This document shows, piece after piece, positions 8,140 through 17,390 of a DNA stretch of 64,000 nucleotides (position 1 is its first letter; the number at the start of each line of letters is the position of its first letter). The position numbers were made by a program, and so were the translations under genes. The DNA lies in contig NZ_CP035376.1 of assembly GCF_004118975.1 (NCBI RefSeq), positions 186,001 to 250,000 on the forward strand, read 5' to 3'. The notes beneath the pieces were generated by a model. The model was given only the letters and a program-made list of their open reading frames with translations. It was not told the DNA's origin and did not search any database. The DNA is from Luteimonas sp. YGD11-2 (lineage in GTDB: Bacteria > Pseudomonadota > Gammaproteobacteria > Xanthomonadales > Xanthomonadaceae).

Positions 8140-9162
8140 ATGGTGTCGCGACCGCATGTCGCGGTGCTGGGCGCGGGCTCCTGGGGCACCGCGCTCGCCG
8201 CCCTGATCGCCCGCCATGACGTCCCCACCGTGCTGTGGGGACGCGATGCGCAGGCGGTCGAGGCGATCGACCGCGACCACGTCAATGCCCGCTACCTGCC
8301 GGGCATCGCCCTGCCGGAGTCCCTGCGTGCAACCGCCGACCTCGGCCGCGCCCTCGACGGGGCCGGCCTGGTGCTGGTGGTGGTGCCATCGCACGCGTTC
8401 GCGGAAACGCTGCGCGCGATCGCACCGCTGCGCCCGCATGCTGCCGGCGTGGCCTGGGCGACCAAGGGCTTCGAGCCCGGATCCGGGCGCTTCCTGCACG
8501 AGGTCGCCGCCGAGGTGCTCGGCCCCCACGTGCCGCTGGCGGTGGTGACCGGCCCGTCGTTCGCCAAGGAGGTCGCGCTCGGGTTGCCGACCGCGCTCAC
8601 CGTGCATGCGCACGACGAGGCCTTCGCCGAGCAGGTGGCCGGGGTGCTGCACGGCCCGGCCTTCCGTGCCTACACCGGCAGCGACATGAGCGGCGCCGAA
8701 CTTGGCGGCGCGATGAAGAACGTGCTGGCGGTGGCCACCGGCGTCGCCGACGGCATGGGCCTGGGCCTCAACGCCCGCGCCGGCCTGGTGACCCGCGGTC
8801 TCAACGAGATGCTGCGCCTCAACATGGCGATGGGCGGCCGCCCGGAAACCCTGATGGGCCTGGCCGGGCTGGGCGACCTGGTGCTGACCGCCACCGGCGA
8901 CCTCTCGCGCAACCGCCGCCTCGGGCTTGCACTGGGCCGCGGCCAGCCGCTGGAGGAAGCGGTGCGCGAGATCGGCCAGGTGGTGGAGTCGGTACAGACC
9001 GCCGACGAGGTCATGCGCCTGGCCGACCGCCATGGCGTCGACCTGCCGATCGCCGCGAACGTGCGCGATGTCCTGCATGGCGACATCACCCCCGCCGAAG
9101 GCGTCGCCCGCCTGATGGCCCGCGAGCGCAAGTCCGAATACCCGGCAAAGCTGTTCGGCTGA
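8140..9162 (+). CDS. glycerol-3-phosphate dehydrogenase [NAD(P)+] GpsA
   Basis: It reduces dihydroxyacetone phosphate to sn-glycerol 3-phosphate for phospholipid synthesis. The 340-residue protein has the N-terminal Rossmann motif [10 protein letters not shown], the conserved [13 protein letters not shown] and [10 protein letters not shown] segments, and the C-terminal catalytic region with [17 protein letters not shown] (the active-site lysine) and [12 protein letters not shown]. It begins 3 bp after secB. Confidence 0.97.
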   Translation: MVSRPHVAVLGAGSWGTALAALIARHDVPTVLWGRDAQAVEAIDRDHVNARYLPGIALPESLRATADLGRALDGAGLVLVVVPSHAFAETLRAIAPLRPHAAGVAWATKGFEPGSGRFLHEVAAEVLGPHVPLAVVTGPSFAKEVALGLPTALTVHAHDEAFAEQVAGVLHGPAFRAYTGSDMSGAELGGAMKNVLAVATGVADGMGLGLNARAGLVTRGLNEMLRLNMAMGGRPETLMGLAGLGDLVLTATGDLSRNRRLGLALGRGQPLEEAVREIGQVVESVQTADEVMRLADRHGVDLPIAANVRDVLHGDITPAEGVARLMARERKSEYPAKLFG

Positions 9163-9229
9163 GCCGGGCGCCCCGGGGCTGGTGGCAGCCGCCGCGGAGC
9201 AGGTTCCTTTCGGTTGAGCGAGCGCCGCT

Positions 9230-9346
9230 GGCCCGCCGCGGCCACAGGGGGATGCCCAGCCGGATATCTCCGCGTCCTGCTCCCACATCCGGCCGCCGGC
9301 CGTCCATGGCCGGCTCTGGACATCCCCCTGCGTCCGCGGCGGGCCC
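9230..9346 (+). repeat. hairpin element A, copy 1
   Basis: About 117 bp with imperfect arms of roughly 34 bp. The left arm reads GGCCCGCCGCGGCCACAGGG followed by GGATGCCCAGCCGG. The right arm is its near complement, ending CCCCCTGCGTCCGCGGCGGG plus CC. The loop contains CTCCGCGTCC-GCT-CCAC and a GCCGGCCGTCCATGGCCGGC palindrome. A second copy lies at 26352-26467. Confidence 0.8.
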
Positions 9347-9555
9347 CGAACGGTCGTCGCGTCTGAAAGAAGATCAACGGCGAACAAGGTCAGGCCGTCG
9401 CGGCAGTTGACGACTTCGGCTGCCGCCGTTGTAGACCTTCATGCTCCTGAAAAACGGGAGACTGTTGACTGCTGAACGCACGAGCGTGATCGGTTGCAGA
9501 CGGCACCGGCACTCACCGCTGTTGATTTCCGTGCCGGAGCCGGCGAATGCCGGAG

Positions 9556-9672
9556 CCCGTCGCGTGCACCGCGGGGTGTGCGGACAGCCGGCCATGGATG
9601 GCCGGCGGCCGGCCGTGGTAGCTGGACGCGGACTCCGGCCGGGGGAGCACACCCCCCGGTGTGCGCGACGGG
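9556..9672 (-). repeat. hairpin element B, copy 1
   Basis: A 117-bp element. The outer arms CCCGTCGCGTGCAC and GTGTGCGCGACGGG and inner GGGGTGTGC / GCACACCCC pair. The loop GCCATGGATGGCCGGCGGCC, then GTGGTAGCTGGACGCGGAC, is the reverse complement of the loop of element A. It is near-identical in the loop to copy 2 at 26963-27079. Confidence 0.8.
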
Positions 9673-9754
9673 CAGCGCGCGCCACAACGGAGCCACTCGT
9701 ACGCGCGCACGAGCAGTCCAGTCGCCTGTCATTGCCCACGACCTTGGGACGAAC

Positions 9755-9785
9755 AAAAAAAGACCCGGCCGTTGCCGGCCGGGTC
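9755..9785 (-). terminator. rho-independent terminator of ax21
   Basis: On the minus strand GACCCGGCCGGCAACGGCCG followed by GGTC forms a strong GC stem (GACCCGGCC / GGCCGGGTC) and is followed by seven T residues. It lies about 90 bp after the ax21 stop in the correct orientation. Confidence 0.9.
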
Positions 9786-9876
9786 GAACGTCGCATATCG
9801 GGGGAGAGAGAGATCTTGCGACGTGTCCCGCGGGTCGGGGAGGGAGCTCCCGCGGGGTATTGCCCTGTGCTGGTGC

Positions 9877-10464
9877 TTACCAGGTGAAGCGCGGACCGAC
9901 GAACCACTGGGTGTCGCCGCCGGCGAACTTCACGTCGCCGGACACGCCCCAGTTCGGGGTGAACTTCCACTGTGCGCCCAGGCGGCCGTAGAAATCGTCG
10001 CCGTAGATGCCGTCGAAGTCCTCGTAGCCGGCCATCGCATAGCCTTCGAACTGCGGGGCCAGCGCACCGCGCAGGCCGACCTCGACGCTGAAGCCGTCGG
10101 CTTCGTAGTTGTTGCCGAAGATGTCGCGGCCGGCATCGAACTTCTCGTAGGCCACCCGGGTCACCAGGTCGGCATTCGGGGAGATGCCGTGGTTGTAGCC
10201 GATGCCGACGCGCCACTCGTCGAAGTCGACCGGGGTGTTGTCGATGTCCTGGCGCTGGAAGCCACCGAACACATGGAAGTTCGGGTGGAACGCGACCGAG
10301 CCCCGCGCGGCGAAGCCGTCGGCGTCGCTGTCCGAATTGTTGGTGGCGATGTAGCCGGCTTCGACATAGTTGTAGGACAGCGCGGATGCCGACTGCGCGG
10401 ACGCGGCGAACGGCAGGGCCACGGCCAGGCCGAGGGCGAGCAGGGAAGCCTTGATTCGGGACAT
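9877..10464 (-). CDS. Ax21-family outer-membrane beta-barrel protein
   Basis: This 195-residue precursor has a signal peptide with cleavage near AASA-QS. The mature part is a small outer-membrane barrel with alternating aromatic strands, beginning LSYNYVEAGYIATNN and ending VGPRFTW with the C-terminal aromatic residue of beta-barrels. The LSYNYVEAGY opening and overall length match the Ax21/Omp21 family of Xanthomonas and Stenotrophomonas, secreted partly in outer-membrane vesicles and controlled by the Rpf/DSF system in those relatives. Its exact role is debated. A strong terminator follows. The upstream gap holds two AGTTCC repeats (around 10635-10652) that could be a regulatory site. Confidence 0.88.
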   Translation of the reverse strand: MSRIKASLLALGLAVALPFAASAQSASALSYNYVEAGYIATNNSDSDADGFAARGSVAFHPNFHVFGGFQRQDIDNTPVDFDEWRVGIGYNHGISPNADLVTRVAYEKFDAGRDIFGNNYEADGFSVEVGLRGALAPQFEGYAMAGYEDFDGIYGDDFYGRLGAQWKFTPNWGVSGDVKFAGGDTQWFVGPRFTW

Positions 10465-10746
10465 TCGGAGCGCCTTTTGAGTGGAAAGCGGCTGAAAGAG
10501 GGCCGGCCCGGGAGGACGGGAGGGAGGGAGCGCGAATCCAGACGAACGAACTTGCGCACCGGCCTTCCGGACCGACGGGCGTCATTTTGCTGACTGGGGG
10601 CCAACGTGCCCTGAATTGTGTACGGCGCAGTACAGGAACTTTTCCGGAACTGTTCAGTTGCGATCACGGGTGACTGACGGCGGGCCCGGAAGAATCGGCG
10701 GAATGAGCCCTGTGCTCGCCCGACCCGTCTGCCCGTGGAGCCCGCC

Positions 10747-11574
10747 ATGCGCCGTATCTGCTGCCCCGTGATCCTCGCCCTCGGTCTAGCTGCCTGTGGC
10801 GGCGGCGACACCGAATCCGCCGTGGACACCCCCGGAGCGGACGAATCGCCGAAGACGCGGGTGCTCGAAGCCGGTGCCGCGGTGCTGCAGGACAAGCCTC
10901 CGATCGATGCGATCAATGCCTACCTCGACGGCTTCCACTTCTACAACGGGCGGATGGAGGCGCAGATGGAGGCGCACCACTACTGCTCGCACCTCAACGA
11001 GGACGTCATCCAGTGCGTGATCTACGACGGCAACGTCGGCGACGCCAAGCTGATGGGGGTGGAGTACATCGTCAGCGAGCGGCTGTTCGCGGCGCTGCCC
11101 GAGAGCGAGAAGCCGCTGTGGCACAGCCATTCGTACGAAGTGAAGTCGGGCACGCTGGTCGCGCCCGGCATTCCGGAAATTGCCGAGGACGAGCTGATGG
11201 AGAAGCTCGTCGGCACGTACGGCAAGACCTGGCACACCTGGCATACCGACCTCGACAAGGAACTGCCGTACGGCGTGCCGCAGCTGATGATGGGCTTTAC
11301 CGCCGATGGCCAGTCCGACCCGGCGATGGTGGCCGCGCGCGACGAGCGCCTCGGGGTGGACGGTCACGCCAAGCGCGAGCGCCGCGCCGATATCGTCGTG
11401 CCGCCGGTGCTGCCGGGTGCGAATGCGTGGGAGCAGGGCAACGTGATCCAGCTCGACGATCCCACCGGGCACGAGCACGGTCGCAGCGGTGCGACGCCAC
11501 CGGCGGGGACCGATCCCGCGGAGCGCAATGCGAGTTCGCAGACCGGAGGTGAGACGACCGCACCCGCGGAGTGA
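10747..11574 (+). CDS. OBAP-like (DUF1264) lipoprotein
   Basis: The 275-residue product has a lipoprotein signal (MRRICCPVILALGLAAC, Cys17). The following domain matches the oil-body-associated protein family DUF1264: DGFHFYNGRMEAQMEAHHYC, QCVIYDGN, AKLMGVEYIVSERLF, HSHSYEVKSG and GKTWHTWHTD. The function of bacterial members is not established. The last 50 residues are a low-complexity Gly/Thr/Glu tail. The ATG at 10747 is preferred over the GTG four codons earlier because it gives a normal signal peptide. Confidence 0.85.
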   Translation: MRRICCPVILALGLAACGGGDTESAVDTPGADESPKTRVLEAGAAVLQDKPPIDAINAYLDGFHFYNGRMEAQMEAHHYCSHLNEDVIQCVIYDGNVGDAKLMGVEYIVSERLFAALPESEKPLWHSHSYEVKSGTLVAPGIPEIAEDELMEKLVGTYGKTWHTWHTDLDKELPYGVPQLMMGFTADGQSDPAMVAARDERLGVDGHAKRERRADIVVPPVLPGANAWEQGNVIQLDDPTGHEHGRSGATPPAGTDPAERNASSQTGGETTAPAE

Positions 11575-11600
11575 GAGGTCCGACCGGAGCAGTCAGGCCA

Positions 11601-12254
11601 TCACTCGGGTGGCGTTCGCCGCTTGCGCGGGGCTGATGGATGCGGCCGCCAACGCGGCACGTGCGGATGACCCGGCACGTGCCAGCGCCAGTGGAAATCG
11701 ATGGCCTGGCTGATGCCGATGCGCGGCCCGACCGCAGGCGTTGCGGGCGGCGGGGTGCCATCGTCGACGATGGCGATGCCGCGGTCGGGCGCGACGAGGT
11801 CGGCGCCGTCGAAGTCGCCGGTGATGCCCATCGCCTGCGAGAGCTTGCCCGGGCCGTTGGCGAGATCGCGGTCGCGGCGCGCGCCCGGCCGTGCGGCGCG
11901 GATCAGGTCGAGCCCCTGCAGCGGTTCGATCGCCCGTAGCAGCACGCCGGCGCCCTCGCCGACATCGCCGCACACCGCGTTGCTGCCCCAGTGCATGCCG
12001 TAGGTGAAGTAGACATACAGGTGGCCGGGCTCTCCGAACATCGTGGCATTGCGCCGGGTCGGGCCGCGGTGCGAATGCGCGGCGGGATCCTCGCTGCCGG
12101 CATAGGCCTCGACCTCGACGATGCGGCCGGCGCGGCCGTCATCGCGAACAAGGATCCTGTTGAGCAGCTGCGGCGCCACTTCCGTTGGATGGCGGCGGTA
12201 GAAGTCGCGGGGCAGCAGCGTCCAGTGCGCGGGCAATGGAAAGGGCATGCGCAT
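11601..12254 (-). CDS. 3-methyladenine DNA glycosylase (AAG/Mpg family)
   Basis: It excises alkylated purines in base-excision repair. The 217-residue protein has the family landmarks [37 protein letters not shown] (with the catalytic glutamate), [20 protein letters not shown] and the DNA-binding [14 protein letters not shown]. The C-terminus has a basic Pro/Arg tail beyond the usual end. A methionine two codons in (12248) is an alternative start. The frame is open further upstream through repeat R3, but the family start is here. It is convergent with the OBAP-like gene, with only 26 bp between them. Confidence 0.93.
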   Translation of the reverse strand: MRMPFPLPAHWTLLPRDFYRRHPTEVAPQLLNRILVRDDGRAGRIVEVEAYAGSEDPAAHSHRGPTRRNATMFGEPGHLYVYFTYGMHWGSNAVCGDVGEGAGVLLRAIEPLQGLDLIRAARPGARRDRDLANGPGKLSQAMGITGDFDGADLVAPDRGIAIVDDGTPPPATPAVGPRIGISQAIDFHWRWHVPGHPHVPRWRPHPSAPRKRRTPPE

Positions 12255-12625
12255 CCTGTGTGGGTGGGGTGTGCAGCCTGCACGGATGCGGGTGGCTGCG
12301 GGGTCAACGGCCATCGGCACCCACGTAGGGGCGCCTGAGCCGGAGGGCGTTCGGGGCTCCGGGATGATGAAAGACGGATACGCAGGGGCGCCTGCCGGGT
12401 ATTCCGCCGAGTCGGCGCCCGATATCGCCTTGGTCGGCGAAACACCCGGCAGGCGCCTGAGGACGGCATCGCGATCTGGACGGAAAGCAGCGCGAGAGGA
12501 GATGTCGGAGCCCCCACGACCAAGTACGGAGAACTTCTCCCAGTCGTGCCGGGACGCGCCCATCGTCCGGCGTGCCGCACCGTGGCTGCGATGATGATGT
12601 TCCCGCACAGCTGCACTGTCCTGCC
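12255..12625. other. divergent gap carrying repeat R3
   Basis: This 371-bp stretch lies between mpg (minus) and the DUF6122 gene (plus). Apart from repeat R3 copy 1 (12384-12460) I see no gene or clear promoter. Confidence 0.6.
12384..12460 (-). repeat. R3 hairpin repeat, copy 1
   Basis: Arms GGCGCCTGCCGGGT and ACCCGGCAGGCGCC are exact 14-bp complements flanking about 45 bp (GGCGCCCGATATCGCCTTGG and neighbours). A diverged copy on the other strand lies at 57002-57076. Weaker similarity continues about 70 bp beyond on the mpg-distal side. Confidence 0.8.
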
Positions 12626-12946
12626 ATGCCCGATCTCGAACTGCGCCCGGTCCTACATCTGCTGCTGCACGTGCTGGTGCCGCTGGCGGTCGCGCGCATC
12701 GTGTGGCCGGAGCATTGGCGGCGCGCCGCGATCTGGATGCTGGCGGGCTGGCTGATCGATATCGACCACCTGCTCGCGGACCCCGTCTATGCCCCGGGGC
12801 GTTGCAGCATCGGCTTCCATCCGCTGCACACCTGGCCCGCGGTGGGCGTGTATGCCGCGCTGATGGTGCCGAAACGTACGCGCTGGTTCGGCACCGGGCT
12901 GGTCATCCACATCGTGCTCGACGCGATCGACTGCGTGCTGATGTAG
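12626..12946 (+). CDS. DUF6122 family small membrane protein
   Basis: This 106-residue protein has hydrophobic helices (about residues 8-26, 31-46, 70-80 and 88-104) with histidines and aspartates at membrane edges: LHLLLHVLVPLAVAR, GWLIDIDHLLADPVY, RCSIGFHPLHTWPAV and IHIVLDAIDCV. The DIDHLLADP and HPLHTWP motifs identify the DUF6122 family, whose fold resembles metal-dependent membrane hydrolases of the YfhO/YdjM kind. Function is unknown. It is convergent with trmL. Confidence 0.85.
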   Translation: MPDLELRPVLHLLLHVLVPLAVARIVWPEHWRRAAIWMLAGWLIDIDHLLADPVYAPGRCSIGFHPLHTWPAVGVYAALMVPKRTRWFGTGLVIHIVLDAIDCVLM

Positions 12947-12951
12947 CGGCG

Positions 12952-13416
12952 CTACACCGAACCCGCGAACCCGTGCTGTCGCCAGGCCTCGAACACCACC
13001 ACCGCCACCGCATTCGACAGGTTGAGGCTGCGGTTGTCCGGGCGCATCGGCAGGCGCAGGCGGCGGTCGGCCGGGATTCCGGTAAGCACGTCGTCGGGCA
13101 GACCCCGGGTTTCCGGGCCGAACAGGAAGGCATCGCCCGCCTCGAAGCGCACCTGGTCGTGGCGCGTGCTGTTGCGGGTCGACAGTGCGAACAGCCGCGG
13201 CGGCGCGAGTGCCACCAGCGCCGCTTCCAGCGAGTCGTGCACGTTCAGCGTCGCGTACTCGTGGTAGTCGAGACCGGCGCGCCTGAGCTGGCGGTCGTCG
13301 AGGTCGAAGCCCAGCGGGCGGATCAGGTGCAGGCGCGCGCCGGTGTTGGCGCACAGGCGGATCACGTTGCCGGTGTTGGGCGGGATCTCGGGCTGGTAGA
13401 GCAGGACGTCGAACAT
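12952..13416 (-). CDS. tRNA (cytidine(34)-2'-O)-methyltransferase TrmL
   Basis: TrmL methylates the wobble ribose of tRNA-Leu isoacceptors using S-adenosylmethionine. The 154-residue SPOUT protein has the three family motifs: NTGNVIRLCANTGARLHLIRP, FLFGPETRGLPDD and LPMRPDNRSLNLSNAVAVVVFEA, the last being the knot region that binds SAM. Length is typical. The adjacent SDR gene on the same strand ends about 52 bp upstream of its start. Confidence 0.96.
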   Translation of the reverse strand: MFDVLLYQPEIPPNTGNVIRLCANTGARLHLIRPLGFDLDDRQLRRAGLDYHEYATLNVHDSLEAALVALAPPRLFALSTRNSTRHDQVRFEAGDAFLFGPETRGLPDDVLTGIPADRRLRLPMRPDNRSLNLSNAVAVVVFEAWRQHGFAGSV

Positions 13417-13468
13417 GCGCGTGGTCACCGGCGGGGGCGCAAGTGTCGCACCCGCTGCCGCGCCGCGG

Positions 13469-14182
13469 TCACCAGGGGATCGGCTCGCCCTGCCAGTCGA
13501 AGAAGCTGCCGGAGTCGGCCATCGACAGGTCGTCGACCCGCGCCAGCAGCCCGGCCACCGCATCCTCGGGCGCCACCTCGGCCTGTTCGCCGCCCATGTC
13601 GGTGCGCACCCAGCCGGGGCTGACCGCCACCACCACGATGTCGCGCACCGACAGTGCCTGTGCCAGCAGCACCGTCGCCATGTTCAGCGCGGCCTTGCTG
13701 ATCGCATAGCTGGGGGTACCGAAGCGCGTGGTCAGGCCGATCGCACCGATGCGCGAGGACATGTTGACCACCCGCGCACCATCGGCGAGCTGCGGTGCCA
13801 GTGCCTGCGTCAGCAGGTAGGGCCCGGCGGTGTTGGTGCGGAAGCTGTGTTCGAGGTTGTCGAGGTCGAGCGCGCCGAAGCGCTCGCCCGAATGCAGCAC
13901 GCCGGCATTGTTGATCAGCAGGTCGATGTGCGCGTCTTCCAGGACCAGCGGCAGCTCGCGCAGCAGTTCCGCGTGAGCGCGTGGTTGGGTGATGTCGAGC
14001 GGCAGCACGTGCAGGTGGCCGGGATATTCGCCGGCCAGGGTGTTGAGCGCGGTGGCCCTGCCGGGCTCGCGTGCGGTGGCGACGACGCGGTCGCCGCGGG
14101 CCAGCAACTGGCGGGTGAACTCCAGGCCGATGCCGCGGTTGGCACCGGTGACGAGGACGTGGCGGGACGGTTGGCTGTTCAT
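13469..14182 (-). CDS. SDR-family oxidoreductase (C-factor-like)
   Basis: This 237-residue short-chain dehydrogenase has the NAD(P)-binding TGANRGIG at residues 12-19, LLINNAGV, the catalytic serine in VNMSSRIG, the YAISK motif (Tyr and Lys) and VSPGWVRTDMGG. The TD-MGG end and close length resemble the carbonyl reductase/C-factor group. Substrate is unknown. It lies upstream of trmL on the same strand and diverges from the M16 peptidase gene. Confidence 0.9.
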   Translation of the reverse strand: MNSQPSRHVLVTGANRGIGLEFTRQLLARGDRVVATAREPGRATALNTLAGEYPGHLHVLPLDITQPRAHAELLRELPLVLEDAHIDLLINNAGVLHSGERFGALDLDNLEHSFRTNTAGPYLLTQALAPQLADGARVVNMSSRIGAIGLTTRFGTPSYAISKAALNMATVLLAQALSVRDIVVVAVSPGWVRTDMGGEQAEVAPEDAVAGLLARVDDLSMADSGSFFDWQGEPIPW

Positions 14183-14306
14183 GCCGAGAGTGTGCCTGCC
14201 GGCGGCGCCAAGGGCATGTGGGCAATGACCAGTGGCGGGTGCGATGCGGTGATCGTGGCGGCTACCATCGGCGTCCATCGACCGTCCGCCCGGACAAGGA
14301 GACCGC

Positions 14307-17174
14307 ATGCGCCACGCCCGTACCGCTGCCGCCGCAGCACGCCCCCGTACCGCCATCCTCGCCTGCGCGCTGGGGCTCGCCCTCGGGATGGGCGCGCTGG
14401 TGCCGTCCGCGTTCGCACAGACCCCGCCGCCGGCGGTCGACATCGCCTACGAGCAGTTCACCCTGCCCAACGGCCTGCGCGTGGTGGTGCACACCGACCG
14501 CAAGGCGCCGATCGTGGCGGTGAACCTCTGGTACCACGTCGGCTCCAAGGACGAGCCGGCCGGGCGCACCGGCTTCGCGCACCTGTTCGAACACCTGATG
14601 TTCCAGAAGACCGAGCATCACGAGGGTGAGTTCTTCGCCCCGTTCGAACTGGTCGGCGCCACCGACATGAACGGCACCACCAACTCCGACCGCACCAACT
14701 ACTTCCAGAACGTGCCCACCACCGCGCTCGACATGGCGCTGTGGATGGAATCCGACCGCATGGGCCACCTGCTCGGCGCGGTCGACCAGGCCGCGCTCGA
14801 CGAGCAGCGCGGCGTGGTGCAGAACGAGAAGCGCCAGGGCCAGAACCAGCCCTATGGCCAGGTCTGGGAAGTGCTGGGCAAGTCGCTGTACCCGAAGGGA
14901 CACCCGTACCACCACAGCGTGATCGGCTCGATGAACGACCTCGACGCCGCCACGCTCGAGGACGTGCAGCAGTGGTTCCGCGCCTGGTATGGCCCGAACA
15001 ACGCGGTGCTGGTGCTGGCCGGCGACATCGACGTGGCCACCGCGAAGGAGAAGGTCGCGCGCTACTTCGGGCATATCCCGGCCGGGCCGACGATGGCGCA
15101 GCCGTCGGTCGATCCCGCGCGCCGCACCGCCACCACCCGCGACACCCTCGAGGACAAGGTGCCGCAGACGCGCATCTACCGGGTGTGGAACGTGGCCGAA
15201 ACCGGCTCCGAGGATCTCGAGCGGCTGCAGGTGCTCGCCCATGTGCTCGGCGGTGCGCGCACCTCGCGGCTCGACCGCCGGCTGCTGCACACGGACCGCC
15301 TGGTCGACAGCATCAGCGCGATGGCCGGGGGCGGCCAGCTGGGTTCGCGTTTCATGATCATGGCCAACGTGCGCGACGGCGTTGAGCCCGCGCAGGTGGA
15401 GGCCGCGATCGACGAAGAACTCAAGCGGTTGATCGCCGAAGGTCCCGATGCCGGCGAGGTGGAACGCGCGAAGACCGCGGTGCGCGCCGGCTTCATCCGC
15501 GGCATCGAGCGCATCGGCGGCTTCGGCGGCAAGGCCGACGCGCTGGCCGAATGCACGGTGTACGAGCAGGACCCGGGCTGCTTCCGGCGTTCGCTCGAGA
15601 CGATCGCCGCGACCACCGCGGAGCAGGTCGCCGCGGTGGGCGGCACCTGGCTGGCCGCGGGCGACCACGTGCTCACCGTGGTCCCGGGCGAGCGCCAGGA
15701 GATTCCCGAGGAGCCCGCGGTGACGCCGGCGCCGTTCGAGCTGCCACCGGTCGACTCGAAGTACACGCATACGCAGCCGCAGGTCGATCGCAGCCAGGGC
15801 GTGCCGGTGCCGGAGAGCTTCCCGGAACTCGCGTTCCCGGCGCTGGAGCGCGCGCAGCTCTCCAACGGCACGCAGGTCATCCTCGCCCGCCGCAGCGACA
15901 TTCCGGTGGTGCAGATGAGCTACGAGTTCCCCGGTGGCTACGCCGCCGACCAGGGCCGCAGGCTCGGCACCTCCGGTTTCACCATGGGCATGCTCGACGA
16001 GGGCGCCGGCGAGCTGCGCGCGCTGGAGTTCGCCGAGCGTGCCGAGGCGCTCGGCGCGGTGCTGTCGTCGGGCGCGAGCCTGGATGGCGGCAACGCCTAC
16101 CTGTCGGCGCTCAAGGAGAACCTCGATCCGTCGCTTGCGCTGTATGCGCAGATGATCCGCGCGCCGCGCTTCGACCCGTCCGAGATCGACCGCGTCAAGG
16201 CGACCTGGATCGCCGGCATCCGCCAGGAGAAGGCGCGCCCCAATGGCGCCGCGCTGCGGGTGCTGCCGCCGCTGCTGTATGGCGAAGGGCATCCGTATGC
16301 GATCCCGCTCAGCGGCAGCGGCACCGAGCAGTCCGTGGCCGCGCTGACCCGCGACGACCTCGTCGCCTTCCATCGCGACTGGGTGCGCCCGGACAACGCC
16401 ACCCTGGTGGTCGTCGGCGACACCACGCTGGACGAGATCGTCCCGGCGCTGGAGCGCCACTTCGGCGACTGGCGCGCCGCCGGTCCGGCCCCGGAGCTGC
16501 CGTCGGTGGATGCGGTCGCACGCCCGGCCAGCCCGCGGGTGTTCCTGATCGACCAGCCGGGTGCGGTGCAGGCCAACATCTTCGTCGGCCAGCTGGTGCC
16601 ATCCAGCCGTGATGACGGCGCCACCCGCTTCGGCATCGCCAACTCGGTGCTCGGCGGCACCTTCACCTCGCGGCTCAACATGAACCTGCGCGAGGACAAG
16701 CACTGGTCGTACGGCGCGTTCACCACGACTGTCGGTGCGGTCGGGCCGCGGCCGTGGATCGCGCTGGCACCGGTGCAGATCGACCGCACCGCCGATGCGC
16801 TGGCCGAGATGCGCCGCGAGATCACCGAATACGCCAGCGGCCAGACCCCGGCCACGGCTGACGAAGTGGCCAAGATCCAGGCCACCGAGATCCGCGGCCT
16901 GCCGGGTTCATACGAGACCGCCAGCAGCGTGCTGTCCGAGATCTCGGCCATGGTGCGCTACGGCCGTGCGGACGATTACGTCGAGCAGCGGCGTGCCGAG
17001 ATCGAGGCGCTGACCCCTGACCAGGTCCACGAGGCGGCCGCCACGATCGACCCGCAGCGGCTGACCTGGGTGATCGTCGGCGACCTGTCCAAGATCGAGG
17101 CCCCGGTGCGCGCGCTGGAACTGGGCGAGGTGTCGGTGGTCGACGCCGACGGCAACCCGGTGGCGGGCAGGTAA
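14307..17174 (+). CDS. M16 family zinc metallopeptidase (tandem, periplasmic)
   Basis: A 955-residue insulinase/pitrilysin-type protease. The signal peptide ends near AFA-QT, so it should act in the periplasm or at the outer membrane. The N-terminal half has the inverted zinc motif HLFEH (His92, Glu95, His96) and the downstream glutamate in the ALDEQRGVVQNE region. The second half repeats the fold from about residue 510 without an HxxEH, as usual for the inactive partner lobe. The likely role is degradation of periplasmic peptides. The ATG at 14307 has an AAGGAG ribosome site. Confidence 0.93.
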   Translation: MRHARTAAAAARPRTAILACALGLALGMGALVPSAFAQTPPPAVDIAYEQFTLPNGLRVVVHTDRKAPIVAVNLWYHVGSKDEPAGRTGFAHLFEHLMFQKTEHHEGEFFAPFELVGATDMNGTTNSDRTNYFQNVPTTALDMALWMESDRMGHLLGAVDQAALDEQRGVVQNEKRQGQNQPYGQVWEVLGKSLYPKGHPYHHSVIGSMNDLDAATLEDVQQWFRAWYGPNNAVLVLAGDIDVATAKEKVARYFGHIPAGPTMAQPSVDPARRTATTRDTLEDKVPQTRIYRVWNVAETGSEDLERLQVLAHVLGGARTSRLDRRLLHTDRLVDSISAMAGGGQLGSRFMIMANVRDGVEPAQVEAAIDEELKRLIAEGPDAGEVERAKTAVRAGFIRGIERIGGFGGKADALAECTVYEQDPGCFRRSLETIAATTAEQVAAVGGTWLAAGDHVLTVVPGERQEIPEEPAVTPAPFELPPVDSKYTHTQPQVDRSQGVPVPESFPELAFPALERAQLSNGTQVILARRSDIPVVQMSYEFPGGYAADQGRRLGTSGFTMGMLDEGAGELRALEFAERAEALGAVLSSGASLDGGNAYLSALKENLDPSLALYAQMIRAPRFDPSEIDRVKATWIAGIRQEKARPNGAALRVLPPLLYGEGHPYAIPLSGSGTEQSVAALTRDDLVAFHRDWVRPDNATLVVVGDTTLDEIVPALERHFGDWRAAGPAPELPSVDAVARPASPRVFLIDQPGAVQANIFVGQLVPSSRDDGATRFGIANSVLGGTFTSRLNMNLREDKHWSYGAFTTTVGAVGPRPWIALAPVQIDRTADALAEMRREITEYASGQTPATADEVAKIQATEIRGLPGSYETASSVLSEISAMVRYGRADDYVEQRRAEIEALTPDQVHEAAATIDPQRLTWVIVGDLSKIEAPVRALELGEVSVVDADGNPVAGR

Positions 17175-17182
17175 CCACGACC

Positions 17183-17260
17183 GGCAAACCGCACCCTTCT
17201 CCCGCGAGCGGGCAAACCACACCCTTCTCCCGCGAGCGGGAGAAGGTGGCCCGAAGGGCC
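17183..17260 (+). repeat. tandem copy of the CCCTTCTCCCG intergenic repeat
   Basis: GGCAAACCGCACCCTTCTCC and the bases after it recur 28 bp later with one change; the second unit continues into GCGGGAGAAGG and GCCCGAAGGGCCGGATGAGG. This is the family-typical intergenic repeat of Xanthomonadaceae, here with a duplicated left arm. It lies in the gap after the M16 gene. Confidence 0.75.
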
Positions 17261-17390
17261 GGATGAGGGCAGGCAGGGCATCCGCGCCACGGCGGATCGC
17301 CATCGGCAGCGGTCAGCGCCGCCGGGCAACGCACCCCCGCCCGCCGCCAATGGCAGAATCCCCGCTCTTCACGCCTTCCGGAGTCATCCC

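Larger units (their letters stand above)
9163..9876. other. repeat-bearing gap between convergent gpsA and ax21
   Basis: This 714-bp stretch holds no credible gene. It contains hairpin element A1 (9230-9346), about 150 bp that resembles the sequence after element A2 in the 26-kb gap, hairpin element B1 (9556-9672) and the ax21 terminator (9755-9785). Confidence 0.7.

Noticed and set aside
9230..9672. Insertion sequence remnant
   Set aside because: Long hairpins are present, but there is no transposase-like reading frame, no target-site duplication that I can see, and the two loci carry the same A-B pair rather than one element with terminal repeats.
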